Positions 60,923 through 64,000 of a stretch of DNA of 64,000 nt are shown here, in pieces. A model generated the notes under the pieces. The model had not been told where the DNA came from and searched no databases. It worked only from the letters and a program-made list of their open reading frames with translations. The stretch is from Actinomycetospora sp. NBRC 106378 (GTDB lineage: Bacteria > Actinomycetota > Actinomycetes > Mycobacteriales > Pseudonocardiaceae). The translations under genes were made by a program, and so were the position numbers. Position 1 is the first letter of the stretch. Every line of letters begins with the position of its first letter. Location of the stretch: contig NZ_BSTT01000001.1 in assembly GCF_030269685.1 (NCBI RefSeq), positions 806,001 through 870,000 on the forward strand, written 5' to 3'.

Positions 60923-61186
60923 CTAGTGCGAGGACCCGGACGAGGTGGCGCGCGCCTTCTTCAGCCGGCCGTAGAAGCGGAAGGTCACCGCGGCCGCGAC
61001 GATCGTGACCACGAGGAAGACGATCGACAGGATCGGCTCGTCGACCGGTGTGAAGAAGATGATCGCGCTGAAGAGCGACAGGAGCGTGCCGATGATGCCG
61101 ATCCCGACGTTGAGCTTCAGCTCGCTCTGCTTCTCGGGCGACGAGTCGGGCGCAGCGGCGGGATTCCGGGCCAGGGCGGGGTCCAT
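60923..61186 (-). CDS. Small membrane protein, 87 aa
   Basis: Two membrane helices (VGIGIIGTLLSLFSAIIFF and PILSIVFLVVTIVAAAVTF) follow a short acidic N-terminus and precede a basic tail (RFYGRLKKARATSSG). The -10-like TATAAG is 7 bases before the ATG. Convergent with the pentapeptide gene, their stops being 7 bases apart. Function unknown. Confidence 0.7.
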   Translation of the reverse strand: MDPALARNPAAAPDSSPEKQSELKLNVGIGIIGTLLSLFSAIIFFTPVDEPILSIVFLVVTIVAAAVTFRFYGRLKKARATSSGSSH

Positions 61187-61218
61187 GGCTGCTCTTATAC
61201 CCGGACGGCCCGCCGTGG

Positions 61219-63057
61219 TCACCGGTGACGTGCGAAGCCCGACGCCCGTGAGATCGGTCGCCCGACCGCGGCGCGCACCGATTCGGCCGAGCCGACCACC
61301 CGCACGCGGTCCCGCGCCCGGGTGACCGCGGTGTAGAGCAGCTCGCGGGTGAGCAGCGGGGACTCCGGCGGGGGGAGCAGCACGGTCACCTTCGTGTACT
61401 GGCTGCCCTGGGCCCGGTGCACGGTCATCGCGTTCACCGTCGCCACGTCGCCGAGCAGGGCCGGCGACCGCTCCACGGGGACGTCGCCACGACCGAAGAC
61501 GGCCACGGTGCGGCTGCCGCGCGCCACGATCACCCCGGTGTCGCCGTTGTAGAGGCCCAGGTCGTAGTCGTTCTCCGTGACCAACAGCGGGCGGCCGGGC
61601 CACCACACGGCTCCGGCCTCGCGGTCGGCGTCGACCCCGCCGTCCTCGTCGAGCCACCGGTCGACCTGGGCGGCCCAGCGGGCGACGCCGTAGGGCCCGC
61701 GCCGGTGGGCGCACAGCAGCCGGTGCTCCTCCCCGGCGAACAGCGCCCGGGCCGCGTCGCCCTCGCGGGCCGCCGCGGCGACCTCGCGGGCACCGTCGAC
61801 GATCTCCGCCCGCAGGCCCTCCAGCCCGGCGGGCTCCCGGTCGGTGAGGTCGGTGGCCTCCACGAACTCCAGCGACGGGGCGTCGCGCAGGCACGCCACC
61901 GCGGCGTCCGCCTCCCCCTGCCGGATCGCGAGCGCGAGGGCGGCGATGTCGGCGTTGTTGCGGTAGTTCCGGTCGAGCCGGACGACCCCGTTCGCCGCGG
62001 GACGGGCGGTGCAACCGACCGCCTCGAGCTCGGTCGGGGACGGACGGGGCTCGCCGAGCTCGGGGGCGGACACGAGGTCGCCGAGCACGGCGCCGGCCTC
62101 GACCGGCGCCAGCTGGTCGGGGTCACCGACCAGGACCACCCGGGCGTCGTCGCGCACCGCCTCCAGCAGGCGTGCCATCAGGGTCAGCGACACCATCGAC
62201 GTCTCGTCGACGATCACCACGTCGTGGGGCAGCCTCCGGTGCCGGTCGTGCCGGAAGCGCGACGACGTGTCGGGCTTGGAACCCAGCAGCCGGTGGATCG
62301 TCGAGGCCTCCACGTCCCCGACCCGGACGCGGTCGTCCGCCGGGAGCGCCTCGGCCGCGACCGCCTCGCCGAGCCGGGCCGCCGCCTTGCCGGTGGGCGC
62401 GGCGAGCGCGATCCGGCACGTCGGGTCCTGGTCGCGCAGCACCGCGAGCAGGCGGGACACCGTCGTGGTCTTGCCCGTGCCCGGGCCGCCCGCGATCACG
62501 GAGGTCCACCGCAGCGTCGCCACCGCACACGCGAGCCGCTGCCGGTCGTCCGCGGCCGCGCCGACGAAGAGCCGGTCGAGCGCCGCGCGGAGCCGCTCCG
62601 GGTCGACGACGGGTGGGGAGGCCGTGGCGCGGGCGGTGAGGCTCGCGTGGACCTCGTCCTCCTGGCGGCGGTAGCGGTCGAGCCAGAGCAGCCCGTCGTC
62701 GAGCCGCAGCGGACCGCCCGCACGGGTCAGCGGGCTGGCCGCCAGGCGTGCGGCCCAGGCCGTGGGATCGGCGGGCCAGGGCAGGTCGGAGGTGTCGTCG
62801 AGGGTGCCGTCGTCGGTGAGGACGACCCGGTCGACGTCGCCCAGGTCCAGGCACACCGATCCGCCCCGCAGCGCCCGGACCGTGAGGGCGGCGGCGAGCA
62901 GCACCTCCTCGTCGTCCTCCCGACCGAGCCGACCGAGGCGCCGCGCGACCGCGGTGTCGGCCGGCGCGAGGACGCCGCGCGCGGTGAAGGTCGCGAGCAG
63001 CCCCGTGGCCCGCACGGCGTACCGCACGCCCTCCTCGGCCGCCAGATCCACCGTCAT
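61219..63057 (-). CDS. recD: Exodeoxyribonuclease V subunit alpha (RecD helicase)
   Basis: A 612-aa superfamily-1B helicase. Motif I GGPGTGKTTTVSRLL, motif Ia APTGKAAARL, motif II VVIVDETSMVSL, motif III VLVGDPDQLAPVEAG, motif IV LDRNYRNN, motif V/VI MTVHRAQGSQY and YTAVTRARDRV are all intact. In RecBCD it moves 5' to 3' at double-strand ends. The ATG overlaps the recB stop (ATGA). Length is normal for RecD. RecC and most of RecB lie beyond the window. Confidence 0.96.
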   Translation of the reverse strand: MTVDLAAEEGVRYAVRATGLLATFTARGVLAPADTAVARRLGRLGREDDEEVLLAAALTVRALRGGSVCLDLGDVDRVVLTDDGTLDDTSDLPWPADPTAWAARLAASPLTRAGGPLRLDDGLLWLDRYRRQEDEVHASLTARATASPPVVDPERLRAALDRLFVGAAADDRQRLACAVATLRWTSVIAGGPGTGKTTTVSRLLAVLRDQDPTCRIALAAPTGKAAARLGEAVAAEALPADDRVRVGDVEASTIHRLLGSKPDTSSRFRHDRHRRLPHDVVIVDETSMVSLTLMARLLEAVRDDARVVLVGDPDQLAPVEAGAVLGDLVSAPELGEPRPSPTELEAVGCTARPAANGVVRLDRNYRNNADIAALALAIRQGEADAAVACLRDAPSLEFVEATDLTDREPAGLEGLRAEIVDGAREVAAAAREGDAARALFAGEEHRLLCAHRRGPYGVARWAAQVDRWLDEDGGVDADREAGAVWWPGRPLLVTENDYDLGLYNGDTGVIVARGSRTVAVFGRGDVPVERSPALLGDVATVNAMTVHRAQGSQYTKVTVLLPPPESPLLTRELLYTAVTRARDRVRVVGSAESVRAAVGRPISRASGFARHR

Positions 63058-64000
63058 GAACCCTCCCCCGCCAACAGCTCCGACAGCGCCACCACCAACG
63101 ACGGGGGCGGCCACCACCGGAAGACGCCGCACGTCGTGCCGTCCACCACCGGGGTGTCGGGGCCGCACATGCCGCGCAGGAACAGATAGGCGACGCCGCC
63201 GAGGTGCTCCTCGGGCGTGTAGCCGCGCACCCGCCAGCGCAGGAAGCGGTGCAGCGCCACGCCGTAGAGCATCGCCTGCAGCGGGTAGTGCGCCGCGATC
63301 ATCGCGCCGCGCATCTGCTCGGGCCCGTAGTGCGCGGTGGTGAGCGGATCGGGCACCCCCGTCGTCGCGACGGGCCCGAGCCAGTTCGTCTTGTGGTCGA
63401 CGATCACGAAGCGGCCGTCGGGGTCGCGCAGGACCGCGTCGATGCTGCCGGTCAGGTAGCCCCGCAGCACCTGGCCGGAGAGGCCCTCGAGCACGTCCGC
63501 GTAGTCGGCGAGCGGGTCGTCGCCCGGGAGGTGGGCCCGCAGCAGGGCCGCGGCCCCACCGAGGGTCACCGTGGTCGCGCGCGGGTGGTCGCCGCCCGCG
63601 AGCGGCAGCTCGAAGTCGAGCTCGACGAGCCGGTCGGACGGGACCACGTCGCCGTAGGTCCAGGCGCCGGTGGACGCCGTGCCGACCGGCGTGCGCAGGA
63701 CCGGTTCCAGCGCCACGGCGAGCTCCGCCGCCCCGACGCCCGCGACCGGACGGCGAGCCAGGGCTTCGGCCGCCGCCTCGGTGAGGGCGGGGCCGAACTC
63801 GCCGGTCGAGGTGTCCACGGTCTCCAGCACGGTGTGCACGAGCACGCCGAAGGCGGGTCCGACGGGCAGGTCCGCCATCGGCGACGGCACGCCGGGGCCG
63901 GTCGCGGCGGCGACCTCCAGCTCGGCCTCGTCGTCCAGCGCCTGCTCCTCGGGCTCGGAGGTCGCGGTCGCGGCCACGTGCGCGGCGTGGGCGTCGGCGG
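63054..64000 (-). CDS. recB: Exodeoxyribonuclease V subunit beta (RecB), C-terminal nuclease end only
   Basis: The frame is open through the right edge, so only the last 315 or so residues are visible. This is the RecB-type PD-(D/E)XK nuclease domain: VGPAFGVLVHTVLETVD (first His), GYLTGSIDAVLRDPDGRFVIVDHKTNWLG with the catalytic D...D-x-K, and YPLQAMLYGVALHRFLRWR carrying the Q-x-x-x-Y motif. It cuts both strands during recombination repair. recD follows with a four-base overlap. Confidence 0.93.
   Translation of the reverse strand, partial: ADAHAAHVAATATSEPEEQALDDEAELEVAAATGPGVPSPMADLPVGPAFGVLVHTVLETVDTSTGEFGPALTEAAAEALARRPVAGVGAAELAVALEPVLRTPVGTASTGAWTYGDVVPSDRLVELDFELPLAGGDHPRATTVTLGGAAALLRAHLPGDDPLADYADVLEGLSGQVLRGYLTGSIDAVLRDPDGRFVIVDHKTNWLGPVATTGVPDPLTTAHYGPEQMRGAMIAAHYPLQAMLYGVALHRFLRWRVRGYTPEEHLGGVAYLFLRGMCGPDTPVVDGTTCGVFRWWPPPSLVVALSELLAGEGS

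Noticed and set aside
1..64000. CRISPR arrays, prophage, integrase or transposase genes
   Set aside because: No regularly spaced repeats and no recognisable mobile-element protein except the DUF222-HNH gene.

Overview
The window is a GC-rich chromosomal segment from an actinomycete. The grounds are pervasive G/C at third codon positions, many GTG starts, ATGA/GTGA stop-start overlaps, start codons placed 6-8 bases after a TANNNT box (leaderless mRNAs), a mycothiol-type maleylpyruvate-isomerase relative, a DUF222-HNH gene and small secreted proteins resembling chaplins or rodlins. A Pseudonocardiales host is the best guess but is inference. No prophage, integrase, insertion sequence or CRISPR array was seen; the segment looks like ordinary core and lineage-specific chromosome, cut at both ends inside genes (a diguanylate cyclase at the left, recB at the right).

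Layout. 1-5.8 kb: membrane GAF-GGDEF protein, a hypothetical protein, tRNA-Gly(CCC), an alpha/beta-hydrolase, a secreted lytic transglycosylase behind a structured leader, and an SDR. 5.9-11.8 kb (minus): propionyl-CoA synthetase, an adenosine-deaminase-like amidohydrolase, an SRPBCC protein, a NYN-domain protein, TrmB and a membrane protein. 12-20 kb: a coupled pair of dynamin-like GTPase genes, the TldD/TldE protease pair, and an FAD oxidoreductase fused to a Rieske domain. 20-28.5 kb: sirtuin, GTP-type PEP carboxykinase, DedA, a DUF3311/sodium-solute symporter pair, a phosphodiesterase-like protein, a Cys-pair membrane protein and an ankyrin protein.

28.5-30.3 kb holds the most striking object: an AhpD/carboxymuconolactone-decarboxylase-like gene with an in-frame TGA exactly where the second Cys of the catalytic CxxC should be, followed at the expected distance by a hairpin with a GGUC apical loop. 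It is best read as a selenoprotein (CxxU). Next come a luciferase-like monooxygenase, PntAB transhydrogenase and a tightly coupled nitrate/nitrite assimilation operon (molybdopterin nitrate reductase, a 115-aa unknown, NirB, NirD).

38.9-49 kb: maleylpyruvate-isomerase-like protein, DUF222-HNH, a disordered membrane protein, a short-type valyl-tRNA synthetase with a leaderless promoter, a cysteine-free HesB-like protein, a double winged-helix protein with a possible nuclease domain, hemerythrin and a membrane-anchored Hsp70-like protein. 49-55.6 kb: a two-component pair, PPOX and GlxA-type regulator genes, SirB1-like protein, a PGRP amidase and an EcsC-like protein. 55.6-57.5 kb: two duplicated two-gene operons of small secreted proteins sharing an upstream palindrome and a downstream terminator. 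57.7-64 kb: hypothetical protein, carboxylesterase, a duplicated palindromic repeat, a pentapeptide-repeat protein and recD/recB.

Functionally, NasA-NirBD would reduce nitrate to ammonium with reductant that PntAB could help balance; PckG, PrpE and the symporter suggest growth on short organic acids. Several short hairpin families recur between convergent genes and probably act as bidirectional terminators.
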